Source: JAAURB01 sp049647265
GTDB taxonomy: Bacteria > Cyanobacteriota > Cyanobacteriia > Cyanobacteriales > Microcoleaceae
Direction of reading: 5' to 3'
DNA: 64,000 bases
Assembly: GCA_049647265.1 (NCBI GenBank)
Contig: JBARXJ010000015.1
Coordinates: forward strand, 247,008 to 311,007
Every line of letters starts with the position of its first letter. Within the stretch, counting starts at the first letter, position 1. A program made the translations under genes and the position numbers. Positions 8,470 to 17,361 of this stretch are shown here, one piece after another. A model generated the notes under the pieces. That model was not told the DNA's origin. It worked only from the letters and a program-made list of their open reading frames with translations, and made no database searches.

Positions 8470-9153
8470 ATGCAGAAGCCAGAGGAACCATCGAAAGCAT
8501 CTGAAAATCAACTTGATCCGTTGAAAGTCTTAGAATACGCAGCAGTTTCGGCTTCTGTAGTCGGTTCAATTGCCGCTGCATGGCTGCAACAAATCCTATT
8601 TGCGACGACTCCCCTAACCTTGGCTGCGATTTTGAATTTAGTCAATCGACAGCGGTTTGAACAACAACTCAGACGTTATACTCATTCTGCGATCGCCGAT
8701 ATTCAAACAGTGGTTGAACAGTCAATGCCACAAGCGACACAACCCGAAGAGATCGCTCAGTTTCTACCCCAACAGACTCCAGACAATACAATTCAAAATG
8801 ATTTAGATCCAATTATTGAAGCGGTTACAGAGTTACAACGAGTGACTCAACGCCTGGATGAAGAAGTTCTGCGTCAACAGGATTGGGAAATGCTCAATGT
8901 TCGGTTTAAGCTATTAGATGATCGTCTCGAACAGTTTCAACAGCAGATTTCTACTACAGATGTTAGCGTCCCTTCAGAACCGATTCAACTCTCTCCTATT
9001 CCTCAAGCTGTGACAGATCTCTCTACAATTCAATCTCAACTCGATCAACTTCACCATCAAGTTCTTAGACTCGATCAACAAAACCGAAGAATTGTTAAAC
9101 CTTATTTGTTACATTTAAGTCGCACGGTGAAACAGTTACAACAGCATCCCTAA
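8470..9153 (+). CDS. Membrane-anchored coiled-coil protein, unknown function
   Basis: 227 residues from ATG 8470 (a TTG at 8461 is also in frame). Residues about 25-60 form a hydrophobic hairpin-like segment (AAVSASVVGSIAAAWLQQ then PLTLAAILNL). The rest is Gln-rich and helical with heptad-like spacing (LDEEVLRQQDWEMLNVRFKLL, LDQLHHQVLRLDQQNRRI), suggesting a coiled coil projecting from the membrane. It is a kind of protein often seen in filamentous cyanobacteria, but I cannot name the family. It stands alone; prfB converges on it from the right. Confidence 0.7.
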   Translation: MQKPEEPSKASENQLDPLKVLEYAAVSASVVGSIAAAWLQQILFATTPLTLAAILNLVNRQRFEQQLRRYTHSAIADIQTVVEQSMPQATQPEEIAQFLPQQTPDNTIQNDLDPIIEAVTELQRVTQRLDEEVLRQQDWEMLNVRFKLLDDRLEQFQQQISTTDVSVPSEPIQLSPIPQAVTDLSTIQSQLDQLHHQVLRLDQQNRRIVKPYLLHLSRTVKQLQQHP

Positions 9154-9277
9154 GTGAGGGAGCGGGTAAAGGGGAACTATGCTCTTGGTAAACTTCTGAC
9201 TTTTGCATAGCCGCCTTCAACCCTCACCATAGCTGCTCCTAAACCTCTCTCAATTGAGGCATTGTACTATCAATCCA

Positions 9278-10400
9278 TCATGCTGATTCACTGATAACGA
9301 GCTGATTTTCTTGACGCAGATATGCTTCGATAAATTCATCCAGCTCACCATTCATCACATCATTAATTGCAGTGGTTTCTACCCCGGTTCGTAAATCTTT
9401 TACCATTTGATAGGGATGAAACACGTAATTACGAATTTGATTTCCCCAAGCCGCCTCAACTAAATCACCCCGAATTTCAGCTACTTCTTGAGCGCGTTGT
9501 TCTTGGACAATAATCAATAATTTTGCTTTTAATAATGCTAAAGCTTTTTCCTTATTTTGTAACTGAGATCGTTCTTGAGTACATCGGACTGCAATTCCTG
9601 TGGGAAGATGAACCACCCGCACAGCCGTTTCAACTTTGTTGACGTTTTGACCCCCTTTTCCACCCGCCCGAGATGTGGTAATTTCTAAATCTTTTTCGGG
9701 AATTTCTAATTGAATTTCTTCGCTTAAAATGGGCATAATTTCCACTCCAGCAAAACTGGTTTGGCGTTTACCATTGGCATTAAACGGAGAAATCCTGACT
9801 AAGCGATGAGTTCCTTTTTCTGATCTTAAATAACCACAAGCATAACGCCCTTCAATTTCTAGAGTCGCCGATTTAATTCCGGCTTCGTCTCCTTCAGAGA
9901 GTTCTGTCAGATGAACCCGATATCCTTTAGACTCTGCCCAACGAGTATACATTCGCTGTAGCATTTCTGCCCAGTCCTGAGCGTCTGTACCCCCTGCTCC
10001 GGCATTAATTGTTAAAATTGCCCCATCTTTATCGTAAGGGCTAGATAACAGTTGTTGTAGCTCCCATTGGTCGAACTCTCGAGTCAGTTGGGTGAGGTTT
10101 TGCTTTGCTTCTTGAAATAACCCCTCGTCGGTTTCAAGTTCTAATAATTCTAAAATGGCTTGAGTATCTTCAACCGTTTGTCGCCATTGTTTTTGCTGTT
10201 CTACAATCGATTTTAAATCGTTAAGTTCTTGCATTGTATTTTGAGCGATCGCTTGATCTTCCCAAAATTCAGGCTGAGCGGCAATTTGTTCTAAATCAGT
10301 AATTTTAGCATTGACGGCGGGTAGGTCAAAGATAGTCCTGAGTTTTACCCAGGCGCTCAGATAACAGTTCGATATCTCGTTTAAGTTCTAAAATGTCCAT
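9278..10400 (-). CDS. prfB: Peptide chain release factor 2 with +1 programmed frameshift
   Basis: RF2, which releases peptides at UGA/UAA. Translation begins at ATG 10400 (MDILELKRDIELLSERLGKT...), runs 24 codons to CTT TGA (TGA at 10328-10326), and continues in the +1 frame from GAC at 10327, giving about 373 residues. CTTTGAC is the classic autoregulatory prfB site, where the in-frame UGA is read by RF2 itself. Motifs in the long part: RF2-specific SPF in RISPFNANGKRQTSFAG and the catalytic GGQ in RAGGKGGQNVNKVET. Calling only the long frame (from 10234) would miss the N-terminal domain. Regulation: low RF2 favours frameshifting and so raises RF2. Confidence 0.95.
10324..10331 (-). promoter_or_regulatory. 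prfB programmed +1 frameshift site (CTTTGACC)
   Basis: Reverse-strand CTT TGA C at codons 24-25 of prfB. The zero frame ends at TGA; the +1 frame is open on both sides and restores the conserved RF2 N-terminus (QDYL then DLPAVNAKITDLEQ). The slippery CTT codon next to a UGA followed by C is a known weak-termination context. Confidence 0.93.
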
Positions 10401-10496
10401 TGCGATTAATTGATCGAGCGTCTCTACAGCTACAAGTATTGAGTATAGCGTTTGTCTGTATACTGGGAAATGATACCTGTTTGATTCAAAAAGATA

Positions 10497-10519
10497 GAGA
10501 CGCTCATTCAGAACGTCTC
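10497..10519 (-). terminator. Hairpin plus T-run after the sigma factor gene
   Basis: On the reverse strand GAGACG pairs with CGTCTC over an 11-base loop, followed by TATCTTTTTG, 22 bases after the sigma factor stop. The layout fits an intrinsic terminator. The same GAGACG/CGTCTC stem occurs in two other intergenic sites (26525-26544, 29639-29660), so it may also be a dispersed repeat. Confidence 0.6.
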
Positions 10520-10540
10520 CATGTCTAGATTAAAATGTGA

Positions 10541-11542
10541 CTAACTAGCGAGATATTCCCGCACTTTGGCTTTGCGACGACGCAGATGGTTCAAGGCTTG
10601 ATTTTCAAGCTGTCGCACCCGCTCGCGGCTAATATTCATCCGTACACCGACTTTGGATAGAGACATTTCCTTACCATCGTCTAAACCATAGCGGAGGTTT
10701 AAGACTTCCTGCTGTTGAGGAGTCAGTTCAGAAATGAGATTTTTAAGATCTTGACGGAGTAGTTGATGGGTGACGTAGCTATCGGCTGAGGCATCCTCAT
10801 CTTCTAAGAGATCTTGCAGTTCTGTATCCTGATTATCTCCCACTCGTAAGTCCAGAGAAATGGGTTGACGAGAAGCCAGTAGATATTCCCGAATTTGAGC
10901 GGGTTCTAGATCTAAAGCTTCGGCAATTTCTCCCGGTGTGGGGTTACGGCTATATTTCTGGAAGAGTTCGCGCTGAACCCGTTTGATTTTATTTAATTTT
11001 TCGGTAATGTGAATGGGAAGACGGATCGTGCGGCCATTTTGAGCGATCGCTCGGGTAATGGCTTGACGAACCCACCAATAAGCGTAAGTGGAGAATTTAT
11101 AACCTCGGGTTGGGTCAAATTTTTCTACACCGCGCTCTAAACCTAAGGTTCCTTCTTGAATTAAGTCCAGAAATTCCATGTTCCGTTTCTGGTATTTCTT
11201 GGCAATGGAAACCACTAAGCGAAGGTTGGCTTCGATCATTTTTTGCTTTGCCCGTCGTCCCTGTTTCAGAGTTCGGTTGAGTTCAACTTCACTCAACTCA
11301 GCAACATCTGCCCATTCTTTGAGAGTCGGTTCACGATCTAGCTCTTCTGCCAGTTTTTGCTTCATTTCCAGCAGTTGCATCATTCGCTGAACCTGCTTAC
11401 CGTAAATGATTTCTTCTTCTCGCGTTAACAAAGGAACGCGACCAATTTCATGAAGATAGGTCCGAACTGTGTCGGTTGAAATGCCAGAACGAGCACCCGT
11501 TTTGGTAGACTTAGCTTTGTTTTGTGTTTTAGCAGTTGCCAT
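10541..11542 (-). CDS. RNA polymerase sigma-70 factor, group 2 (SigB/SigD-like)
   Basis: 333 residues, the length of cyanobacterial group 2 sigma factors; it lacks the long acidic N-terminus of primary SigA. Region 1.2 is DTVRTYLHEIGRVPLLTREE; region 2 includes NLRLVVSIAKKYQ, DLIQEGTLGL and the -10 recognition/melting block KFSTYAYWWVRQAI; region 3 is around IRLPIHITEKLNKIK; region 4.2 is the helix-turn-helix SLSKVGVRMNISRERVRQLE. Such factors adjust transcription under nutrient, light or dark changes. Which paralogue it is cannot be settled by eye, so no symbol is given. It is monocistronic, with a probable terminator at 10497-10519 and a long upstream region. Confidence 0.92.
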   Translation of the reverse strand: MATAKTQNKAKSTKTGARSGISTDTVRTYLHEIGRVPLLTREEEIIYGKQVQRMMQLLEMKQKLAEELDREPTLKEWADVAELSEVELNRTLKQGRRAKQKMIEANLRLVVSIAKKYQKRNMEFLDLIQEGTLGLERGVEKFDPTRGYKFSTYAYWWVRQAITRAIAQNGRTIRLPIHITEKLNKIKRVQRELFQKYSRNPTPGEIAEALDLEPAQIREYLLASRQPISLDLRVGDNQDTELQDLLEDEDASADSYVTHQLLRQDLKNLISELTPQQQEVLNLRYGLDDGKEMSLSKVGVRMNISRERVRQLENQALNHLRRRKAKVREYLAS

Positions 11543-12153
11543 AGGTTTTAAAAATATACTCCCATTACAAACTCAAAGGTGTAACCTGGCTTCCTACTCA
11601 GTTGGGAGTAGGGGCGGCGGCGATCGCTTCAGAGCGTTATCGCACTTAGTGTTTAGTTGTTGTAGAACGCCTGAGGCAGAGGGTTTCTACTCTGTATCGT
11701 GTCATTGAGGTAGACACCTCGGCGGGATGAGTCCCTAGCCTTTACCCCCATCCCCTTCATCAGATCTCAATTCGTTTAGACGATCAAATCGACTAATGAG
11801 TTCAATGAATACTTATCCAAAATGTTTTAGGGAACTGATGATTTTTTCTTACAAAAACCCTTCACGGTTTTGCCTGCGGTTTCCATCCTGAAACGAGGCT
11901 TCAACTCAGGATTATTAAAATTTGCATCTTTTACATTTATTATGAAGGATAACCACAGAAAAAGTCAAGTGCTTCATTTAAGAATTAATGCTTTAATCAC
12001 TTACTTTATATGTTGCCAAAAAATTCCTCCGTTTGGAATAAAAATCATTCAGCAATAACCGAACATTTTACCCTAGTTTTCCGCCCTATTAAGTACTTTT
12101 GCTTATTTTATAGAATAAATCGACTTTTTTTAGACTTATTTGTTAGATTTACT
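11543..12153. other. Upstream region of the sigma factor gene; no gene seen
   Basis: About 610 bp between the sigma factor start and the 3' end of the HerA-like gene. Short plus-strand ORFs (11469-11708, 11870-12058) start from poor sites or overlap the sigma gene and have no protein character. It contains a HIP1 octamer at about 11621 and pyrimidine/purine-rich stretches. It probably carries the sigma factor promoter; nothing specific was recognised. Confidence 0.5.
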
Positions 12154-13899
12154 CTAAAATCCTAAGTCATCCATTGCCGTTGCTGCTGCTTCTAAGACTT
12201 CTTCATCTGACTTTTGTTCCCAGTCCGTCTCACCAATTTCCGTGTAGAACGTTTCATCATAAGGACGAGTCCGAATTACCACAGGCATCGGCACTGCATG
12301 ACCCAGAACTAAAGCCTGTTGTTTAGAGTCGAGTTTAGATAGAACAGACCGTAAACTTTGGCTACCAGAAACCCCTGTAAAGATTGCATCAATATCTTTA
12401 TCATCGTTTAATAAAGCGGTAATCCGAGTCCCAATTTGAGACATCACTTCCGAGTCGATTCCAGAAGGACGTTGATCCACCACCAATAGGGTGACAAAAT
12501 ACTTCCGCATTTCCCGAGCAATGGTTCCAAAAATAGTAGAGCGAACGATTGCAGGGTCGAGGAAACGGTGTGCTTCTTCAATGGTAATCACGAGCTGTTG
12601 TGGGCGATCGCAAGGATTTTTTGATGCCAAGAACTTCTCTGCTTTTCGCACGTAGGATTGGTGAATTCGGCGAGTCATCATGTTAGTAACCAACATATAA
12701 GATAACATATCGGACTGAGAGCCAAACTCAACAATGATATGTTTACCCGCATCCAAACTTTGGATGATTTGGTCTACATAATTTTGGGGACAACTGCCAC
12801 GCATATACTTTAAATTATCCATCCGCAACAGTTTCCGTTGCAGCGACATAATTGAACCTTTGTGACCTCGTTTTTCCTCACAAAAGAGTTGAATTTCTTC
12901 ATTAGTCATGGATAACAATTGGTTAATCCAAGACTTACCAAATTCACTGCGGAGAATGTTAGCACTATCCAAACTAGCTTCAGATAGATTTAACTCCCGC
13001 TGCACCAAATAAAGATCTTCTACTTCAATTTGGTCATAACTGAGATACAGTTCCTGAGCATCTCGAATGCCACGCCGACGGGTCGATTGGGGATCGAGAG
13101 TATAAACTTCCACTTGTCCGGGAAACAACTGCCGTAAACCTTTGACTGTATTAAAATTTTTGCCTTCTGAAACGGCTTCCCAACCATACTCAGAATGCAT
13201 ATCAAATATCAGGTTAACGGCCGCTCTTTTGCGGATAATCCCAGAGATTAATAGGCGAGTGAGAAACGATTTCCCCGTCCCTGACTTACCAAATACCCCA
13301 TTACTGCGTTCAACAAATCGGTCTAAATCCAAGCAAACGGGAACATCCATATCAATCGGTTTACCAATGGCAAAATTCCGACGATGGGGATCATCTTCCC
13401 AACCGAAAATAATCCGAAAATCCCGTTCGCTAGCCTCATAAACCTGAGAAAAATGACTGGGAATTGTTTTAACCGGAAGCAGTTCTACATCACTATTGGT
13501 TTGAGCTTTAAAAGATGCTAAACTCAGTTGACCGTTAGTCGGCTGCTCTTGAGTTGAGCGGGTTTGCGCTTCCAGTTGTTGGCGCATATCCACCTCATTA
13601 TCAAGGGTATTTAGCATCAACATCGGACTCAGTTCAATCGTGCCGTAAGTGCTGCCGCCTGCTAGAACAGCTTGCAAGAAATCGTCATCAGGATGGGGGG
13701 GATTAGCGAATATCCTAGCACTGGAAGCACCGAGGGAAACATCCGTCAGAAGGCAGAAAAAATGCGATCGCACACCGCGTACAACTAAAAACTTTCCCAC
13801 CCGCATATGTTCCACCGAAATATCCGGATAGAGTCGGACTTCTAATCCTTTGGTGAGGGAACCTTGTGTCACAGAACCCAGCGGTTTTTCCGATGTCAT
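12154..13899 (-). CDS. HerA/DUF87-type hexameric ATPase
   Basis: 581 residues. An N-terminal beta-rich HAS-barrel-like part (about 1-150) precedes a FtsK/HerA-class P-loop domain: Walker A GKSGTGKS (about 204-211), Walker B-like QLVITIEEAHRF, and an arginine-rich REMRKYFVTLLVVDQRPSG segment typical of HerA helicase-like translocases. It is cytosolic, with no membrane segment. In archaea HerA works with NurA nuclease; no NurA-like gene is adjacent here, so the partner is unknown. Family members are widespread in cyanobacteria and annotated only as ATP-binding proteins. A DNA-translocation role is inferred from the family. Confidence 0.85.
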   Translation of the reverse strand: MTSEKPLGSVTQGSLTKGLEVRLYPDISVEHMRVGKFLVVRGVRSHFFCLLTDVSLGASSARIFANPPHPDDDFLQAVLAGGSTYGTIELSPMLMLNTLDNEVDMRQQLEAQTRSTQEQPTNGQLSLASFKAQTNSDVELLPVKTIPSHFSQVYEASERDFRIIFGWEDDPHRRNFAIGKPIDMDVPVCLDLDRFVERSNGVFGKSGTGKSFLTRLLISGIIRKRAAVNLIFDMHSEYGWEAVSEGKNFNTVKGLRQLFPGQVEVYTLDPQSTRRRGIRDAQELYLSYDQIEVEDLYLVQRELNLSEASLDSANILRSEFGKSWINQLLSMTNEEIQLFCEEKRGHKGSIMSLQRKLLRMDNLKYMRGSCPQNYVDQIIQSLDAGKHIIVEFGSQSDMLSYMLVTNMMTRRIHQSYVRKAEKFLASKNPCDRPQQLVITIEEAHRFLDPAIVRSTIFGTIAREMRKYFVTLLVVDQRPSGIDSEVMSQIGTRITALLNDDKDIDAIFTGVSGSQSLRSVLSKLDSKQQALVLGHAVPMPVVIRTRPYDETFYTEIGETDWEQKSDEEVLEAAATAMDDLGF

Positions 13900-14138
13900 A
13901 CCTGTTATTTCAATCCACAGAATCAGTTAAATTTCTAGTCCGGCTTGAGAAGAATTTCTGAACAATTGGGACTCAAGTTGGACTTACTGAAATAATGTAT
14001 CATTTTAAAAAAACCTCTGCACAACCCTGAAATAATTGACAAAATTTCCCTGATGTTGAAAGCTGGACTATTCATACAGGAAATTAGAAGAATTTAGCAT
14101 AAACTTTAGATTTTCTTTAAAATTGAGCCTATCTAAGA

Positions 14139-15563
14139 CTACAGTGACGGTTTATCCTTTTCCGCAAAATCGGTCTTTTCTAGATTTGTATTGGATAGAG
14201 AAACCTGCTTCAGGATGGCATCAGTGAGAATTGCCCCAGTTAAATCAGCCCCATCAAGATTGACTTCCCACAAAATTGCACCACTAAAATCTACTCCGGT
14301 TAAGTTAGCTCCGGCTAAATTAACACGAATCAGTTCTGCATTTCTCAGATTGGCATCTTGTAAATTAGCATGACTTAAATTCGCTTGAGTCAAGTCAATT
14401 CCCCTTAAATCAGTATGGGCTAAATTCACCTGAAATAAACTAGCTCGGGTTAAATCAGCTTGGCGTAAATCCCCATAGCTGAGATCGGCTCTATCAAGAT
14501 AAGCTCGGGTTAAATCAATCCCGCGTAAATCAGCAGATCTTAAATTAACGCTGCTTAAATTAGCTGCGGTTAGATTAGCCTGTCGTAGATCAATCTCCTC
14601 TAAATTCGCTTGTTGCAGTGCTGCTTTTTTGAGAATAGCCCCACTTAAATCTGCGGCTTTGAAACTGACGGCTCTCAGATTTGCGCCGCTTAAATTGGCT
14701 CCACTGAGATTGGTATAGCTTAGATCAACCTGACTTAAATTCACTCCCGCTAAATTCACATCCGCCGCAATCAAATAGGCTCCCCCTTCCCGTAAATCTA
14801 AACCCGGAGAGAGGCGAGTATTGGGATCATAAATTGCTTTTTCTAACAGGACTTCAGTTAAGTTTGTGGTTCTTAAATCAGCACTGCTTAAATTGGCTCC
14901 ACTCAGGTTAGCCCGATCTAAATTAACACCCTTCAAATTCGCTTGAGATAGGTTTGCTCCCCGTAAGTCAGCTCCGCGTAAGTCAGCGCCGCGTAAGTCC
15001 ATTTTGGCAAAATTTACCCCTTTGAGAATCACATTAGGAGCCAGTAAATGAACCCCTGCTTGTTGAGGATCAAATTCTTTGGGTAAAATGGTTCGGTTAT
15101 TGTAAACTGCGCCACTTAATTGTGCAGTCGCCAGTTGCGCCCCTCTTAAGTCTGCTTCGCTAAGATTTGCCCCGGTTAAATTGGCTTTATCAAAGTTAGC
15201 CCCGACTAAATTTGCCCCTTTGAGATAACATTGATTCAAGTTCGCCTGTTTGAGTTCTGCTCCTACTAACGTCGCCTCTGGAAGATAAGCGCCCGTTAAG
15301 TCAGCCTCTGAGAGATTGGCTAAATTCATAAAGGCTTCTGTCAAGTCAGCCTGCTTGAGGTTCGCTCGCGTCAAATTGGCTTCTATCAAGTCCGCATAAG
15401 CCAAAATTGCATCACTAAGATCAATCTCTGTTAGGTTAATCCCTCGAAAATTGGCTCCTTTGAGTTGTGCACCTGCTAAGTTAGCACCAATTAACTGTTC
15501 GGGGTTAGCAGTTAGGGGATTTAGGATATCATCAAGATCCATATTAGGTACAGAAAGGAACAA
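14139..15563 (-). CDS. Pentapeptide-repeat protein
   Basis: 474 residues dominated by A(D/N)LXX pentapeptides (ADLRGADLRGANLSQANLKG and many more), which fold as a right-handed quadrilateral beta-helix. Two spacer segments of about 30 residues interrupt the runs (around AVYNNRTILPKEFDPQQ and AIYDPNTRLSPGLDLREGG), each followed by a similar (V/A)HLL/AYLIA...NLAGVN re-entry, suggesting internal duplication of a spacer-helix module. It has no signal peptide or membrane segment. Pentapeptide proteins are very common in cyanobacteria; most have no known partner. Codon-level repetitiveness produces shadow ORFs on the other strand. Confidence 0.93.
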   Translation of the reverse strand: MFLSVPNMDLDDILNPLTANPEQLIGANLAGAQLKGANFRGINLTEIDLSDAILAYADLIEANLTRANLKQADLTEAFMNLANLSEADLTGAYLPEATLVGAELKQANLNQCYLKGANLVGANFDKANLTGANLSEADLRGAQLATAQLSGAVYNNRTILPKEFDPQQAGVHLLAPNVILKGVNFAKMDLRGADLRGADLRGANLSQANLKGVNLDRANLSGANLSSADLRTTNLTEVLLEKAIYDPNTRLSPGLDLREGGAYLIAADVNLAGVNLSQVDLSYTNLSGANLSGANLRAVSFKAADLSGAILKKAALQQANLEEIDLRQANLTAANLSSVNLRSADLRGIDLTRAYLDRADLSYGDLRQADLTRASLFQVNLAHTDLRGIDLTQANLSHANLQDANLRNAELIRVNLAGANLTGVDFSGAILWEVNLDGADLTGAILTDAILKQVSLSNTNLEKTDFAEKDKPSL

Positions 15564-15610
15564 AGCGATTCAGAAGGTTTTAATCTGTCTATTCTAGGCG
15601 AAAAATAGTA

Positions 15611-15638
15611 ATTCGTTATTCGTTATTCATTATTCGTC
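15611..15638. repeat. Tandem heptamer repeat (ATTCGTT-type, 4 units)
   Basis: Units ATTCGTT, ATTCGTT, ATTCATT, ATTCGTC in the gap between the pentapeptide-repeat gene and glgC, the same period as the array at 3181-3250 but a different unit. It is followed by a CTCTCC(C/A)-rich stretch. Confidence 0.8.
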
Positions 15639-15820
15639 CTCTCCCTATCTCCAATCTCCCCATCACCCTATCTCCTCCAATAACGCGCCAACTCAGAACG
15701 AATGACCAATAAGTAATTACTCCTGCTAAAGTAAGATTTTTCAAATTCCCTCTTGTCAAGATTACCTTACAGTCAGACACTTGAGATGGGAAATTATTGG
15801 CAGTTGAGAGGTCAATCCTT

Positions 15821-17110
15821 GTGAAAAAAGTTTTAGCTATTATTTTGGGGGGCGGTGCAGGTACTCGCCTCTATCCTTTAACGAAGTTGAGAGCAAAGCC
15901 CGCTGTACCTTTGGCGGGTAAATATCGCTTGATCGATATTCCGATCAGCAACTGCATCAACTCAGAAATTATGAAAATATATATTCTGACGCAGTATAAC
16001 TCAGCTTCTTTGAACCGTCATATTGCCCGAGCGTACAATTTCTCTGGGTTTACAGATGGCTTTGCTGAAGTGCTAGCCGCCCAACAAACCAGTGCTAACC
16101 CGAATTGGTTTCAGGGAACAGCCGATGCGGTGCGTCAGTATCTGTGGCTGTTTGATGAGTGGGATGTGGATCATTATTTGATTTTATCCGGTGACCATTT
16201 ATATCGGATGGATTATCGCGAGTTTGTCCAACGTCATATTGATACGAATGCCGATATTACTTTATCTGTAGTTCCCATTGATGAAAAACGGGCTTCTAGT
16301 TTCGGTTTGATGAAGATTAATGATTCAGGCCGAGTCGTAGACTTTAGTGAGAAACCCAAGGGAGATGCACTGAAGAAAATGGCGGTAGATACCACAACTT
16401 TAGGGTTATCTGCTGAAGAAGCTAAGGAAAGTCCTTATATTGCTTCAACAGGAATTTATGTCTTTAACAAAGATGTTTTGATTAACCTATTGAGTGGGGA
16501 TCAAGAACAAACAGATTTCGGTAAAGAAATTATCCCCAATGCATCCGCAGATTATAATGTGCAAGCGTTCTTGTTTAATGATTATTGGGAAGATATCGGA
16601 ACAATTGAAGCATTTTATGATGCGAACTTGGGTTTAACTCGGCAACCTAAACCGCCTTTTAGTTTCTATCATGAAGAGGCTCCGATTTATACCCGTTCTC
16701 GTTACTTGCCTCCCTCTAAAATGCTCAATTCTCAAATCACAGAATCAATTGTTTCAGAGGGTTGTATCTTAAAAGATTGTCGCATTCATCACTCTGTTTT
16801 AGGTTTGCGGGCGCGAGTTGAAAGTGGTTGTGTGATTGAAGATAGCCTATTGATGGGATCTGATTTTTACGAGTCTTTTGCTGAAAAAGAGACTGGGGCA
16901 AGTAATGGTAAGATTCCGGTAGGAATTGGTGCAGATACGACTATTCGCCGCGCTATTATTGATAAAAATGCCCGCATTGGTAAAGGGGTAAAAATTATCA
17001 ACAAAGATAACGTTGAAGATGCAGAAAAAGAGGAATTAGGGTTTTATATCCGTAGCGGTATTGTCGTAGTTCTTAAAAATGCTGTGATTAAAGATGGTAC
17101 TGTGATTTAA
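15821..17110 (+). CDS. glgC: Glucose-1-phosphate adenylyltransferase (ADP-glucose pyrophosphorylase)
   Basis: 429 residues from GTG 15821, the standard cyanobacterial length. It makes ADP-glucose from glucose-1-phosphate and ATP, the committed step of glycogen synthesis. Motifs: GGGAGTRLYPLTKLRAKPAVP (nucleotide-binding signature), WFQGTADAVRQY, SGDHLYRMDY, and a C-terminal left-handed beta-helix with hexapeptide-like repeats ending IRSGIVVVLKNAVI, where the activator 3-phosphoglycerate binds in cyanobacterial enzymes. The GTG has GAGAGG at 15806-15811, nine bases upstream; an in-frame TTG at 15797 would add eight residues not expected in the family. Confidence 0.97.
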   Translation: MKKVLAIILGGGAGTRLYPLTKLRAKPAVPLAGKYRLIDIPISNCINSEIMKIYILTQYNSASLNRHIARAYNFSGFTDGFAEVLAAQQTSANPNWFQGTADAVRQYLWLFDEWDVDHYLILSGDHLYRMDYREFVQRHIDTNADITLSVVPIDEKRASSFGLMKINDSGRVVDFSEKPKGDALKKMAVDTTTLGLSAEEAKESPYIASTGIYVFNKDVLINLLSGDQEQTDFGKEIIPNASADYNVQAFLFNDYWEDIGTIEAFYDANLGLTRQPKPPFSFYHEEAPIYTRSRYLPPSKMLNSQITESIVSEGCILKDCRIHHSVLGLRARVESGCVIEDSLLMGSDFYESFAEKETGASNGKIPVGIGADTTIRRAIIDKNARIGKGVKIINKDNVEDAEKEELGFYIRSGIVVVLKNAVIKDGTVI

Positions 17111-17361
17111 TTAATTTATTTTAATTAATTCCGTGAGGTAGAGGTGATTGAAAGATTGCCTCTATTTTAGTTAAGATAAAAATTGATAGCGATCGCATAT
17201 AGCGCAGGTAACAGGCACTCCTAACCCAACTTTGTACAGCTATAATTTCTCGTCCTTTATCTAAGCGTTATTTTTCTGAATTTAAAAACAAAATAGATAT
17301 AAAAATTAGCTATAATTCCATCAGTATTGGAGCGGAATTAGACAATGTATTTGAATCACTT

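Noticed and set aside
11870..12058. 62-codon ORF in the sigma upstream region
   Set aside because: No ribosome site and no protein-like composition.
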